Shown here: positions 52,069-61,365 of the stretch, piece by piece
How positions within the stretch are numbered: the first letter of the stretch is position 1
Layout: each line of letters begins with the position of its first letter
Origin: Streptomyces spororaveus
GTDB lineage: Bacteria; Actinomycetota; Actinomycetes; Streptomycetales; Streptomycetaceae
DNA: 64,000 bases
NCBI RefSeq assembly: GCF_016755875.1
Contig: NZ_BNED01000005.1
Location: 8,172,685 to 8,236,684, forward strand
Reading direction: 5' to 3'
Made by a program: the position numbers and the translations under genes
The notes under the pieces: generated by a model
Told to the model about the DNA's origin: nothing
Database searches by the model: none
What the model saw: only the letters and a program-made list of their open reading frames with translations

Positions 52069-53249
52069 TTGCCCAAGGACCTGCGACGCGAACTGATCGA
52101 GGGACGTCACGACGTGCCCCGTATCGGTTTGGTGGTCCACCTGCTTCGCAAGTTCCCGCCGTACGCCGTGGTCGATGCTGCCGGCGTCCTGGTCGCCCCA
52201 GCCGAGTCGTACCTCAAGGATCTCGCCCTCGGTGACAACAGCCCGGCCACCTGCCGCAGCTACGCCTACGATCTGCTGCGTTGGTTCCGGCTGCTGTGGC
52301 TGCTGGACGTCGACTGGGAGGAGGCCACCGAGGCGGACGCCGCCGCCATGGTCGGCTGGCTCCGGACGGCGAAGAACCCGCAGCGTCACCGCAGCAATCC
52401 GTCCGCCCCACCGCCCGGGTCGGTGAACACCCGCACCGGCAAGCAGTACCTGAAGGCTGGATACGCCCCGAGCACGATCAAGGCTTCTACGCCTTCCACC
52501 GGCACTACGGCCGCGGCCCGGTGGCCAACCCGGTTCCGGAATCGGTGCAGCGCCGACGGGCCCTGGCCCATCGAAGCCCGGACGAACCGACGCCGTTGCA
52601 CCGCCGGGGCCGACTGCGGCAGCGGACCTCACAGAAGCAGCCGCGGGCGATCCCCGACACGATGTGGGACGAGCTGTTCGCGGCCATGAACCACGACCGT
52701 GACCGAGCCCTGCTCCAGCTCTACGTCTCCAGCGGAGCCCGCGCCAGCGAACTGCTCGGAATCACCATGGGCGACATCGACTGGTCCGGCCAGCAACTGC
52801 ACGTCATCACCAAGGGCACCAATCTTCGCGAGCCGGTCCCCGCCAGCCCACAGGGCTTCCTGCTGCTGGCCGCCTACCTCGACGAGGCTGGCGTTCCCGC
52901 CGCCGATGAGCCGGTGTGGCGGACTCGTCACGGCGCCGAGAGGCCCCTGACCTACTGGGCGATGCGTCGCACCCTCCAGAGGGCGAACGCCCAGCTCGGT
53001 ACCAACTGGACCCTCCACGACCTCCGGCACACCGCTGCTCAGCGGATGGCCAACGACCCCCACCTGACTCTCTCGGAAGTACGCGCGATCATGCGACACA
53101 CCGCCTTGGCCACGACAGGCATCTACCTAACGACCCGCGTCGAGGATCTCTTCGACAAGCTCCAAGAGCACTACAACCGGCCGCGCGTCGAGCGGTCCTT
53201 CGCTCCGGGCTACGACCCCGCTGACGTCCGGGCGGTGTTCGGTGGCTAA
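52069..53249 (+). pseudogene. TnpA-like tyrosine recombinase of element A, frameshifted
   Basis: The frame from TTG 52069 (MPKDLRRELIEG...) matches the N-terminus of the intact homologue at 58854-60098 as far as GYAPSTI. The match then continues in another frame from 52482 (GFYAFHRHYGRGP) to 53249. Compared with the homologue, about 22 nt are missing at 52480. The catalytic part still has Arg (SSGARASEL), HDLRH, MRHTALATTGIY with His and Tyr. GGAG precedes the start. The gene is inactive as it stands. Confidence 0.75.
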
Positions 53250-54267
53250 CGTCCAGGGCACCCTTGCCTCGACCTACACCGCCCGCAATCGCCGGACTCT
53301 GTTTCGGGGCATGGACTTCGACGAGCCGGTCGCCACCCGCTTCCCGGATGCCGCGGTTAAGGCCGCACCGGCCCCTCGGCCGGACAGCCCGCCAGCACCC
53401 TTCGGCGATCTGACCCAGGCCTCGATCCAGCATCTGTGCTCGCTGGTCGAGCAGATCGTGCCGGGTCGCACCCACTCCACCTACGAGAAGCGCCGCCGCG
53501 GCCTGCGGCTGCTGTTCACTCATCTGGAAACCCTGCCCGGAGCTGACTGGCAGGCGAAGTGGGAGGCCAGCCCGTTTGACGGTGACAAGGCCCTGCCGGT
53601 CAAGACCTTCGTCATCTCCGACCGGGCCCAGGACCGACATGACGTGACCCCGGCGGCAAAGTTGGCGTTCTGCGCGCGGGTGATCCAGCCCTCGGTCGGT
53701 GGATTCCGCGCGAACGCCTTCAGCGACTATCCCGAGTGGTTCGGGCCGGCCAGCCACGATCCTGCCCTGGACGTGTTTTATGCAGCCGTCGACGCCCGCC
53801 CTGACCTGGGGTTGAGTTACCGCATCCGTATCAAGTTCGACGTCGCTTGCGCGCTCACCACCCAGGGCATCGCCTTGGAGCACCTCACTCCAGAGGCCCT
53901 GCTGCACTACTCGCTGGAGTGCCGACGTCTGGGTGTCACACACGGGGCCAGGGGTGATCAGTCGCGCTTCGCGGCTCTGGGCGCCTGGGAGATCCTGCAT
54001 TCGATCGGACACTTTCCGCCCGGCACCCCCTCCACGCTGCGGAAGTTCATCTACACCGGGCAGCTCACCCCCGAGCAGATGGTCGACCGCTACCCGCTCC
54101 GCAGCCAGGCCGTCCGGCAGGTGATTACCGACTACCTCGTCCGCCGGCAGGCTGATACCGACTACATCACCCGGGACGGCCTGGCCCGTCTGCTAGCAGG
54201 GACCTTCTGGTCGAAGATCGAGAAGATCTGCCCCGGACAGGCCGACCTCACCCTCCCCAGGATCTGA
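53242..54267 (+). pseudogene. TnpB-like recombinase of element A, N-terminal part
   Basis: The frame starts at the GTG 53242, overlapping the tnpA-like stop by 8 nt. It encodes the N-terminal, non-catalytic half: LSYRIRIKFDVACALTTQGI, EQMVDRYPLRSQAVRQVITDYL and FWSKIEKICPGQADLTLP. It stops at 54267. Relative to element B, about 70 codons spanning the end of this half and the start of the catalytic half are missing at about 54261, and the frame changes there. Confidence 0.7.
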
Positions 54268-54305
54268 AGGGGTTCTCCAAGCGTCGTCGCGAGATTAACC
54301 GGCGC

Positions 54306-55343
54306 ATGGCCGACCGCACCCGGCAACGGCAGCCGTTGCTGCCTGACCTGGTGAAATACGTTGAAGAACGCCACGAACGACTCCTGGGGCTGCTCGAAGC
54401 CGGGCGGCAGGTCAGTCTGGGCGAGCCCTTCGAGTACGACGGCCGTCGTTACCGCCGCAGCAACTCGAAGAAGGACCAGGGGCTGGTCAAGGTCGAGGCC
54501 GAACCCCCCGTCCGCGTCCATGACGCAGAAACCAGTGAGCTGATCAACATCACCCTCGCTGAGGACTCGGCGTTCTGGGAGTGGGCCGCGGTTGAGGTCC
54601 TGCGGCACAGCGGCATCCGAATCGAAGAGCTGTCAGAACTCACCCACCTCAGCATTCGCCAATACGAGCGACCCAATGGCGAGATCATCGCCTTGCTAGT
54701 GATCGCCCCGTCGAAGAACGACCGCGAACGAGTCATCCCCATGTCAGCCGACCTCTTCCACGTCGTGGCCCAGATCATCCGCCGCCACACCCGCGACGGC
54801 CGGACGATCCCGCTGGTCAGCCGCTATGACGGGCACGAGAAGAGCTGGTCAGACCGCATGCCCTTCCTCTTCCAGCGACAGGTCGGCACCATCCGCAGCG
54901 TCCTGGCGACCGGCACCATGCTCAACATGCTCCGCCGGACCTGCCAAGAGATCGGCGAGACGAACAAAGCCTTCGCCGGACTGACCTTCACCCCGCACGA
55001 CTTCCGACGGCTCTTCGCCACCGAGATCGTCAACGGCGGACTGCCCATCCACATCGGTGCTGCGTTGCTCGGCCATCTCAATCTCCAGACCACTCAGGGA
55101 TACGTCGCGGTCTTCAACGAGGACGTCGTCGCTCACTACCAGCACTTCCTGAACAACCGCCGGTCCCTGCGGCCGGCCATCGAATACGGCGAGGTCACCA
55201 AGCAGGAGTGGGCTGAGTTCGAGGAGCACTTCGAGAAACGCAAGGTCGAGCTGGGTAACTGCGCTCGCCCTTACGGCACCCCATGCCAACACGAGCACGC
55301 CTGCTTCTCTGAACTAGCGATCGCTACTCGAGGCTCTGTGTAA
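54306..55343 (+). pseudogene. TnpB-like recombinase of element A, catalytic part, interrupted by element B
   Basis: The frame resumes with MADRTRQRQPLLPDLV (open from about 54261) and has the recombinase residues in RHSGIRIEELSELTH, PHDFRRLFATEI, LGHLNLQTTQGYVAVF. It matches the homologue up to CQHEHAC at 55304. It then runs into unrelated residues and a stop at 55343. The missing tail (IRCPVLQVNPKMLSRLEE) is found at 60178-60429, so element B is inserted here. Confidence 0.8.
55304..55315 (+). repeat. cargo-side end of element B
   Basis: CTTCTCTGAACT begins at the breakpoint in the tnpB-like gene and matches the cargo-side end of element A except for one base. Confidence 0.5.
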
Positions 55344-55383
55344 ATTGCTGGCAGCTGGGACCTCGCCGGGCAAAGATGCAGCC

Positions 55384-56007
55384 ATGCGCTATGCCAACAC
55401 CGACCCCGAGCTGATGGACCTGGTCCGACGATTCGTCACGCCCGGCCGGCGGTACCTGCGGCTGGGTGGAAGCTTGTTGCGGTTGAGCGGGCCTGAGCGC
55501 GAGTTGTTCGTGAGGGAGCTGGTCCAGGCTGCTGGGGAGATCACTCCCGCTGAACTCGGCATCCTTTTCGAGGGCGGGTGGCGAGAGCGCAGGACTGCCT
55601 CCTGGCTGGTTGCCGTGGCTGGCAGGACCGAGTTCCGCAGCCGCATCGGCGAACTCCTGCTGGCCAGCGGAGGCCCCTACGGCGGGTCATACTGCATCAC
55701 TCTTGCCACTTTCGGCACCAGCGCGGACGCCGATCTGGTCTGCAGTTACCTTGATCGCTACTTGCCTCAACCCGACCTCGTCTGGGACCAGACCTTTGCT
55801 CTCAGCACACTGCTTCACCTCGATGCCGTCCTCGGGACCGAGCGAGCATCCCGATACCTTGCCGCCGGTGGCCTGTGGCAGCAGTGGACCGATGCCACGT
55901 CGAACATGGTGCGGGATCCGCAGGAGTACCGGCAGGTCGTGGACCGGCTCTGTTCCTTCGCCAGCGAGTGCGCTGAACTCTTCGCCAGAATGGAAACCAG
56001 GCGCTGA
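55384..56007 (+). CDS. DUF6000-like protein, cargo of element B
   Basis: The protein has 207 residues from the ATG at 55384. MRYANTDPELMDLVRRFVTPGRRYLRLGGSLL, ELGILFEGGWRERRTASWL and LLASGGPYGGSYCITLATFG match my memory of the DUF6000 family of Streptomyces, of unknown function. It is helical and HEAT-like, with no signal peptide. It lies between the left end of element B and the 91-residue gene and is transcribed toward the recombinase genes. Confidence 0.7.
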   Translation: MRYANTDPELMDLVRRFVTPGRRYLRLGGSLLRLSGPERELFVRELVQAAGEITPAELGILFEGGWRERRTASWLVAVAGRTEFRSRIGELLLASGGPYGGSYCITLATFGTSADADLVCSYLDRYLPQPDLVWDQTFALSTLLHLDAVLGTERASRYLAAGGLWQQWTDATSNMVRDPQEYRQVVDRLCSFASECAELFARMETRR

Positions 56008-56066
56008 TCTTCCCGGCCTGACCGCTGGACGCCGACTGCTTCGGACCCCTCGGTAGACTCTGGGCA

Positions 56067-56342
56067 ATGACACGAAACCAGGGCCGCTGGCCAAAGATCG
56101 ACCAGGATGGTGGCATCGAGGACGTGACGCTGCTCATCCTGGAATGGCTGGGCGAGCAGGGCGTGAATGCCATGATCAGGGTGGACGCGGAGGGGGTGGC
56201 TGATAACGCGCCAGCGTGGACGTTCGCCGCCAGCGGAGGTCCCCTGGAGCACGACATGCGCACTGATGGGAGCACCGTGCAGCAGTGCATGTCCGCCGCC
56301 CTGGCCCGGCTGCGCGAAGCCGGGTTGTCTGTTCCGTTTTGA
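56067..56342 (+). CDS. 91-residue hypothetical protein, cargo of element B
   Basis: The small acidic protein starts MTRNQGRWPKIDQDGG and contains TLLILEWLGEQGVNAMIRVD and CMSAALARLREAGL. It is predicted alpha/beta and soluble. No family is recognised. It ends 23 nt from the convergent recombinase stop at 56366. Confidence 0.6.
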   Translation: MTRNQGRWPKIDQDGGIEDVTLLILEWLGEQGVNAMIRVDAEGVADNAPAWTFAASGGPLEHDMRTDGSTVQQCMSAALARLREAGLSVPF

Positions 56343-56365
56343 TCTCCGGTCGCCACTTGCTTCGA

Positions 56366-57754
56366 TCACGGCGTTGCTCTTGTGGCCTCTGTGGTGCCTG
56401 CCGGCTGGCGGACGCCCGGCATACCGAGTTCGACAGCGATCGACTGTCTCTTGACGAGTGCGTCGACCTGGGCGAGCTTTTCCTCGGCGCCGGCAAGGCT
56501 GACCTTGAGTCCTTCGACCTCGCCGAGCCAGCCTTCGCGTTCGGCTTCGGCGGTGCGGGCGATGAGATTGTCGCGGATCTCCTCGATGCGGGAGCGTTGG
56601 TCCGGGTCCGGCCTGAGGAGTGCACATCTGACACAAGCGTGCTCATGAACACACGGGGTGGAAAATGCACGGCCGCAGGTGCCGATGGACACCTTGCGCT
56701 TCTCGAAGTGCGCGAGGAAGGCATCCCACTCCTCCTCGGTGGGAGTTCGGTATTCCTCGCTGGGCCGGGTGGACCGGCGGCGGGCGATGAACGCCCTGTG
56801 CGCCTCGATCGTCTCGGCCGGGTAGACGGCCTTGTAGCCCATCCTTGTATCGATGTTCTTGTGCCCGCAGATCACTTGGGCGATGTGTGGTGGGAGGCCG
56901 TTCATGATGGCGTCAGTGACGAAGATCCTCCTGAAGTCGTGCGGGGAGATCGTGAGCGGTGCGCCAGCGGAGTCGATGAGCCCGGTGGCCGCGATCGCGC
57001 CAATCAGCAGCGTGCGCAGGAACGTGGGAGTGAAGGCCCGTTGCTCGGTTCCGATCTGCCGCTGGAACAGCAGCGGCATCGGCGGGTTCCAGACCTTCTC
57101 ACGGACGTCGTAGAACGGCGCCAGCGGGATCGCTCCAGCTGGACCGCGTAGTCGGCGGACGATGGCTGACAGGACGTCCGCCAATTCCGGGCTGACCAGC
57201 AGGAGGCGCTCGGTGTCGGTCTTGGACGGGGCGATCTGGAGCAACGGAACGATCTCGCCGGTGGTCGGGAGCCGGTACTGGGTGACGCTGTGGTGGGTCA
57301 ACTCCAAGAGCTCTTCGTTGCGGATGCCCGTCAGGCGGAGGACCTCGACGGCGGCGAACGCCCAGAACGCTTCCTCCTCCTCGAAGGAGAGGTTCCGGCG
57401 TCGGCCGGTGGCAGTCTCCTCGGCCCAGGTGAGGTGTCCCGCGGCCTTGGACGTGACGGCTCGGCGAAGCGATCCCTCGGTGCCGGGGATCACCGTCCCT
57501 GGCTCGGTGGCCTGCGCAGTCCGGAGCAACTCGAAGGCCGCGAGCCTGCGGCGGTTGGCGGTGCTGACCAGCACGGGGAGCACGGGAAGGCGCTCGCGGG
57601 TGCGCTGATCCATCCGTGCCTTGCGGTGCTTGCGCTCCTTGGCCTTGCGGATCTCGTCATCGCTGATCGGGCAGCGTACGACCCACGGTCCCCAGCGGGC
57701 CGGTTCCTCCGTTGCCCAGTGGGCGAGGTCTAGATAGAAGGCTCGGACCCGCAT
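56366..57754 (-). CDS. tyrosine recombinase of element B, catalytic C-terminal part of TnpB-like protein
   Basis: The protein has 462 residues from the ATG at 57754, whose A is the last base of the preceding TGA (TGATG). It has the recombinase residues Arg in LRLTGIRNEELLELTH, SPHDFRRIFV, and ICGHKNIDTRMGYKAVYP with the Tyr. The C-terminus is a Cys/His-bearing and coiled-coil region (HEHACVRCALL, EREGWLGEVEGLKVSLAGAEEKLAQ). Homologous residues (RLNAKDEL) continue in frame upstream of the ATG. This suggests the two parts were one ORF split by a 1-nt loss in a C-run at about 57778-57781. Translational reinitiation could still make both. Confidence 0.8.
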   Translation of the reverse strand: MRVRAFYLDLAHWATEEPARWGPWVVRCPISDDEIRKAKERKHRKARMDQRTRERLPVLPVLVSTANRRRLAAFELLRTAQATEPGTVIPGTEGSLRRAVTSKAAGHLTWAEETATGRRRNLSFEEEEAFWAFAAVEVLRLTGIRNEELLELTHHSVTQYRLPTTGEIVPLLQIAPSKTDTERLLLVSPELADVLSAIVRRLRGPAGAIPLAPFYDVREKVWNPPMPLLFQRQIGTEQRAFTPTFLRTLLIGAIAATGLIDSAGAPLTISPHDFRRIFVTDAIMNGLPPHIAQVICGHKNIDTRMGYKAVYPAETIEAHRAFIARRRSTRPSEEYRTPTEEEWDAFLAHFEKRKVSIGTCGRAFSTPCVHEHACVRCALLRPDPDQRSRIEEIRDNLIARTAEAEREGWLGEVEGLKVSLAGAEEKLAQVDALVKRQSIAVELGMPGVRQPAGTTEATRATP

Positions 57755-58857
57755 CAGCTCGTCCTTGGCGTTGAGCCGGGGCTGGCGATCTCGACCGTCG
57801 CCCCGTCGGGGCCGGTGATGGTACGCCGCTTGGTGCTCAGGTCTTCCTTCCAGGTCCGCGCCAGCACCGGCGGCAGCAAAAGAGTGTCGATGCCCGGTGA
57901 CAGCGCTTCGATCCGCGTCCAGAACAGCCCCGCCAACGATCGTGAGATCGCGTCCAAGCTGGCGAAGTCCAATGACGGCTGCCGTTCGCGAAGGTAGTCC
58001 ACGAGCAGATCCCGGATCGGGCGGCACCGGATCGGGTAGCGGTCCACAAGCTCCTCGATGCTCAGCTGGCCGAGAGCCTGGCCGAACGCCCGGATCGTTG
58101 CCGGGGCATCGTCAGGGAAGACGCCCATGGTCCGAAGCCGCAGGTAGAAGTCGACCTTGTGCTGTCCGCCGCGGACATGGACCCGGCGTTGGGTGTCGAA
58201 CAGCTCCACGCAGTCCCCAACCGTGATGTCCTGGATGAGCCCGCCTTTGCAGGCCAGGAGGACGGCGATCCGGGTCGCTGCGATCTGGGCGTCTTTACTG
58301 GAGTGCGATTGCGCGGCGGCCATCTGCACCAAGTGCTCGAACCCGTCCGGGTCACGGACCTCGGCCATGATGGTGGCCAGGTATCGGTGGGTGCGGGTGA
58401 GCATCCAGGGCAGGCTGGGACGGATCACATCACCGGCGATCAGCAGCAGCAACCCGGTGGACAGGTCAGCGCGGACGTACGACGACGGCGACCCTGCCTG
58501 CTGGCTCAGGAAACGCAGAGGGAGCTCTGTCCAGTCCGCGCCGGGAAGATCCTCGACGCCGCTGCGTGCCCACCTCTCTTGCCAGGTATCTCTAGGGAGG
58601 CTTGAGAGCCAGTCCAACATCTTCGCAACCCCGCGCCGACGGCCTGCTCTGGTCGCCTTGGCCGCTTGCAGGAACGGTGGCGCGGTCAGCCGCCGCACAA
58701 CCTCCTCGACTGATCGGCTGGTCGCCGGCCAGCGGACTTCGGCGGCTCGCGGCGGGAATCGTTCCCGAAGCACGCTGTTCCGCGCTCGTGCCTGCTCAGC
58801 GGTCGCGTTCGCGGCTTGCAGCGGTGGGCGAGTCGAGTGCTTCTTGGTGATAGTCAT
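57754..58857 (-). CDS. N-terminal, non-catalytic part of the TnpB-like protein of element B
   Basis: The protein has 367 residues, with an ATGA overlap with the TnpA-like gene. It corresponds to the first half of large TnpB-like recombinases: helical DNA-binding segments such as FEHLVQMAAAQSHSSKDAQI, LSIEELVDRYPIRCRPIRDL, and LAGLFWTRIEALSPGID. It lacks the Arg/His/Tyr catalytic set. The last residues after TVEIASP are out of frame relative to the expected continuation. Confidence 0.75.
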   Translation of the reverse strand: MTITKKHSTRPPLQAANATAEQARARNSVLRERFPPRAAEVRWPATSRSVEEVVRRLTAPPFLQAAKATRAGRRRGVAKMLDWLSSLPRDTWQERWARSGVEDLPGADWTELPLRFLSQQAGSPSSYVRADLSTGLLLLIAGDVIRPSLPWMLTRTHRYLATIMAEVRDPDGFEHLVQMAAAQSHSSKDAQIAATRIAVLLACKGGLIQDITVGDCVELFDTQRRVHVRGGQHKVDFYLRLRTMGVFPDDAPATIRAFGQALGQLSIEELVDRYPIRCRPIRDLLVDYLRERQPSLDFASLDAISRSLAGLFWTRIEALSPGIDTLLLPPVLARTWKEDLSTKRRTITGPDGATVEIASPGSTPRTS

Positions 58858-60098
58858 GATGACCGCCCGAACAGGACGTCCAGGGTCTCGGGGTCGTAAC
58901 CCGGGGCCGGAGGCGGGGGCACCGGCTCGGTGCGCTGGTCCGCCCGCCGCGCGTGGTGGGCCAGCACCTGGGCGACGACCTCGTCCTGGCGCGGGTTGAG
59001 GTAGATCTCGGTCGTGGTCAGATGCGCGTGCCCGAGGACCCACTGCACGTCGGTCAGCGTCAGCGCCGGGTTGCGCACCATGCGGACGGCGGCGCTGTGA
59101 CGAAGGTCGTGAAGGGTCCAGTCCGCGCCGAAGCTGGCGTTGAGCCGCTCGAACATCCGGTGGGCGCCGTGGTAGGTCAACGGCTGAAACGGACGCCGCA
59201 GCGTCCACCACACTGGCCGCGTCAGGCCCCGCGGCACCAGCCCGTGCAGCTCCTGCTGGTAGAGCCGCAGCCACACGAACGCATCCGCTGAGGCCGGCAC
59301 CTGCTGCCGTGCCCGGGAGCCCTTCCGGACAACGCTGATCAGCTGCTGTCCCGGATCGACGTCGCACTGACGGACGCCGATCAACTCCGATGCCCGGACC
59401 CCGCTGGAGATCCAAAACGCGATCATGGCCCGGTCCCGGTTCGACGGCAGCGCCGCGAACAGCGTGTTGAACCACTCGTCCGGGATCGAGCGCGGAATCC
59501 GGCGCGGAATCGTGGGCCGATAACGGCCGGTCCGCTCCGGCGCCCAGGTTTCCATCGGGTTGTGGTGCGCGTGCGCGCGGCCGGAACGACGAGCCAGGTC
59601 CAGCGGAAACGGGTTGAGCAACGGCCCGGATCCGGCGTCACGGTGCAGGTCGTAGAACCGGCGCAGCACCGTCTCGCTGTGGGCGACGGTCGACGGGGCA
59701 TAGCCGAGCCCAGGGCTCGTTTTCCCGGTCACCGGGCTCGGGGCGCCGACGGTGCGGGCCGGCTGCCGCTTGGCCGCCGTCGCTCGCGGCTTGACCGTCA
59801 GCTGGATCCAGCAGCTGAAATCCCGAGCGTCCATGCGTGTCGCTCGATTCCACGGCACCTCGACTGCGTGCAGGAACCGCCACCACCGCAGTAGGTCCAT
59901 GCCGTAGGAGCGGACGGTCGCGGCCGCTTTCCCGGCTGCGAGCAGCTCCTGGAAGAACACTGGGACCGGTGCCACGGTCGCGCCGTCGGCGTCGACGAGC
60001 CGGTAGGGCTCGTACCGGTCGCCGATTTCCACCAGCCGGCCCCACCGAGGAACGGCCAATCTCGACAGATCCCGTTCGGGCACACGATCGTTCATCAC
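58854..60098 (-). CDS. TnpA-like tyrosine recombinase of element B, intact
   Basis: The 414-residue protein has a SAM-like N-terminal DNA-binding domain (about 45-160) and a phage-integrase catalytic domain. The domain has Arg235 (SSGVRASELI), His330 and Arg333 (HDLRHSAAVRM), His357 (LGHAHLTTTEIY) and the nucleophile Tyr366. All active-site residues are present. Its stop overlaps the next gene as ATGA. It should cut and rejoin the element ends found next to it at 60162-60177. Confidence 0.9.
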   Translation of the reverse strand: MMNDRVPERDLSRLAVPRWGRLVEIGDRYEPYRLVDADGATVAPVPVFFQELLAAGKAAATVRSYGMDLLRWWRFLHAVEVPWNRATRMDARDFSCWIQLTVKPRATAAKRQPARTVGAPSPVTGKTSPGLGYAPSTVAHSETVLRRFYDLHRDAGSGPLLNPFPLDLARRSGRAHAHHNPMETWAPERTGRYRPTIPRRIPRSIPDEWFNTLFAALPSNRDRAMIAFWISSGVRASELIGVRQCDVDPGQQLISVVRKGSRARQQVPASADAFVWLRLYQQELHGLVPRGLTRPVWWTLRRPFQPLTYHGAHRMFERLNASFGADWTLHDLRHSAAVRMVRNPALTLTDVQWVLGHAHLTTTEIYLNPRQDEVVAQVLAHHARRADQRTEPVPPPPAPGYDPETLDVLFGRSS

Positions 60099-60161
60099 GA
60101 CCGCAGACCGTACTGGGCGACAACCTCACCTGTGCCCTGAACTGCACAATCAACGTGCTTC

Positions 60162-60173
60162 GTTCAGTCAACG
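60162..60173 (-). repeat. recombinase-proximal end of element B
   Basis: Read on the minus strand this is CGTTGACTGAAC, close to the proximal end of element A (TGTTAACTGCAC). Confidence 0.5.
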
Positions 60174-60177
60174 GGGC

Positions 60178-60429
60178 ATCCGTTGCCCGGTCCTCCAGGT
60201 CAACCCCAAGATGTTGTCCCGGCTCGAAGAGCTGGAGAAGGACCTAATCCTGCGGCGCAAGCGGGCCGAACTCGAAGGATGGCTGGGAGAGATCGACGGC
60301 ATCGACAAGACCCTGACCTTCCTCCGGGCCAAGCGCATTGAGGCCGAAAGGATCAAGCAACGAACCGCCGTCCACCTCGGCCTGCCCCACGTCCGTCGCC
60401 CCAGGACTGATCAAACTGTCACCGAATGA
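60178..60429 (+). pseudogene. displaced C-terminal tail of element A's TnpB-like recombinase
   Basis: The frame reads IRCPVLQVNPKMLSRLEELE, then KRAELEGWLGEIDGIDKTLT. This is exactly the continuation expected after CQHEHAC at 55304 when compared with the homologue in element B. It has no start of its own. It ends at 60429, overlapping the convergent barstar-like stop by 11 nt. Confidence 0.8.
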
Positions 60430-61237
60430 TGACGCTCACGCCCTGTTCTTCGAAGATCTCCAGGAGTAGGTCGAACAACGCGACTTCGCGTTCTCCGGAG
60501 GGCACACGGTCTTGCAGCCGTGCCTTGGCCTGGGCTGAGGAATCCCAGTGCACGGTGAACGGCGTAGTGGCACCCCAGCCCCCTCTCAGGCAGTCGCTCA
60601 GAGCATCGAGGTTCCAGCCGAAGTATCCGCCGGGGCCGTTGATGGCTTCACCGATCGCGCAGTAGAAGCTGTCTCGGTCAACGATGTGCCGACCGTCCAA
60701 GGTGAACACCTGGCCTGCAGGAGCGTCGGCCTTCCCCTGGCGTTGGTACTCCTGGGAACACAGCGTCACCGACAGCCATGCTCGTCTGTCCTCGGGGGCG
60801 AACTCGTGCCACATACCGGTGCGGTCCAGATGACCCGTGCGGATCAGGTCCCATACTCGTTCCGCTCCGGCCACGGCGTTCTCGCACCACAGCGTCATCG
60901 TGAGGTCGACGAGGCCGGCCCCGCAGGCGGAGGGCTTGACGTCGACGACGGTGACCTCATTGACGAAGTAGGACCCCATGGTGGCACCGTCACCGTCGAG
61001 GAGCTCGAACCAGGCATTCCCCGCCAAGGCGCGACGACTGCCGACGTGGCCAACGCTCTCCAGTAGGCCGCCCTGCGGGAGGCAGCCCGTGAGGTGCACT
61101 CGGCGTGTTCCCTCTTCGTCCGGCAGCGGCGTGAACAACCCCTCGGCCTCGTGAGCAAAGCCCCAGAAGTCAGCGTCGTCCTCATCCGAGGTCAGGGCGT
61201 ACTCCTGCCCCTCACCGCTCCGACCTGATGTTCGCAT
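60419..61237 (-). CDS. barstar-family protein with N-terminal extension, cargo of element A
   Basis: The protein has 272 residues from the ATG at 61237, with GGGGAG upstream; an ATG at 61249 is in frame. The C-terminal 90 residues are a barstar (barnase inhibitor) domain: LDGRHIVDRDSFYCAIGEAI, GPGGYFGWNLDALSDCLRGG, and LFDLLLEIFEEQGVSVIIR. The N-terminal 170 residues are a separate domain common to large Streptomyces barstar-like proteins. No barnase-like RNase lies nearby, so it is an orphan immunity protein, perhaps protecting against ribonuclease toxins of neighbours. Confidence 0.85.
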   Translation of the reverse strand: MRTSGRSGEGQEYALTSDEDDADFWGFAHEAEGLFTPLPDEEGTRRVHLTGCLPQGGLLESVGHVGSRRALAGNAWFELLDGDGATMGSYFVNEVTVVDVKPSACGAGLVDLTMTLWCENAVAGAERVWDLIRTGHLDRTGMWHEFAPEDRRAWLSVTLCSQEYQRQGKADAPAGQVFTLDGRHIVDRDSFYCAIGEAINGPGGYFGWNLDALSDCLRGGWGATTPFTVHWDSSAQAKARLQDRVPSGEREVALFDLLLEIFEEQGVSVIIR

Positions 61238-61365
61238 CGCACTCCCCATGAGAGCGCTGATCTTACCGGCGCCCCGGTGACCTGGTAGGCGGTCGCCGAC
61301 CTGTCCACCCCATGACACTTCGGAGGCTCTTGGACGAGTCACGGATCCCCATAGCCCGTGAGAGT

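Larger units (their letters stand above)
55304..60177 (-). mobile_element. element B: second tyrosine-recombinase transposon, nested in element A
   Basis: Element B is about 4.87 kb and oriented opposite to A. Its limits follow from the interrupted tnpB-like gene of A. It carries an intact TnpA-like gene and a TnpB-like gene in two frames at its right side, and two small cargo genes at its left. Its ends resemble those of A: CTTCTCTGAACT at 55304 matches the distal end of A, CTTCTCTGCACT, at 11 of 12 positions. Confidence 0.75.
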
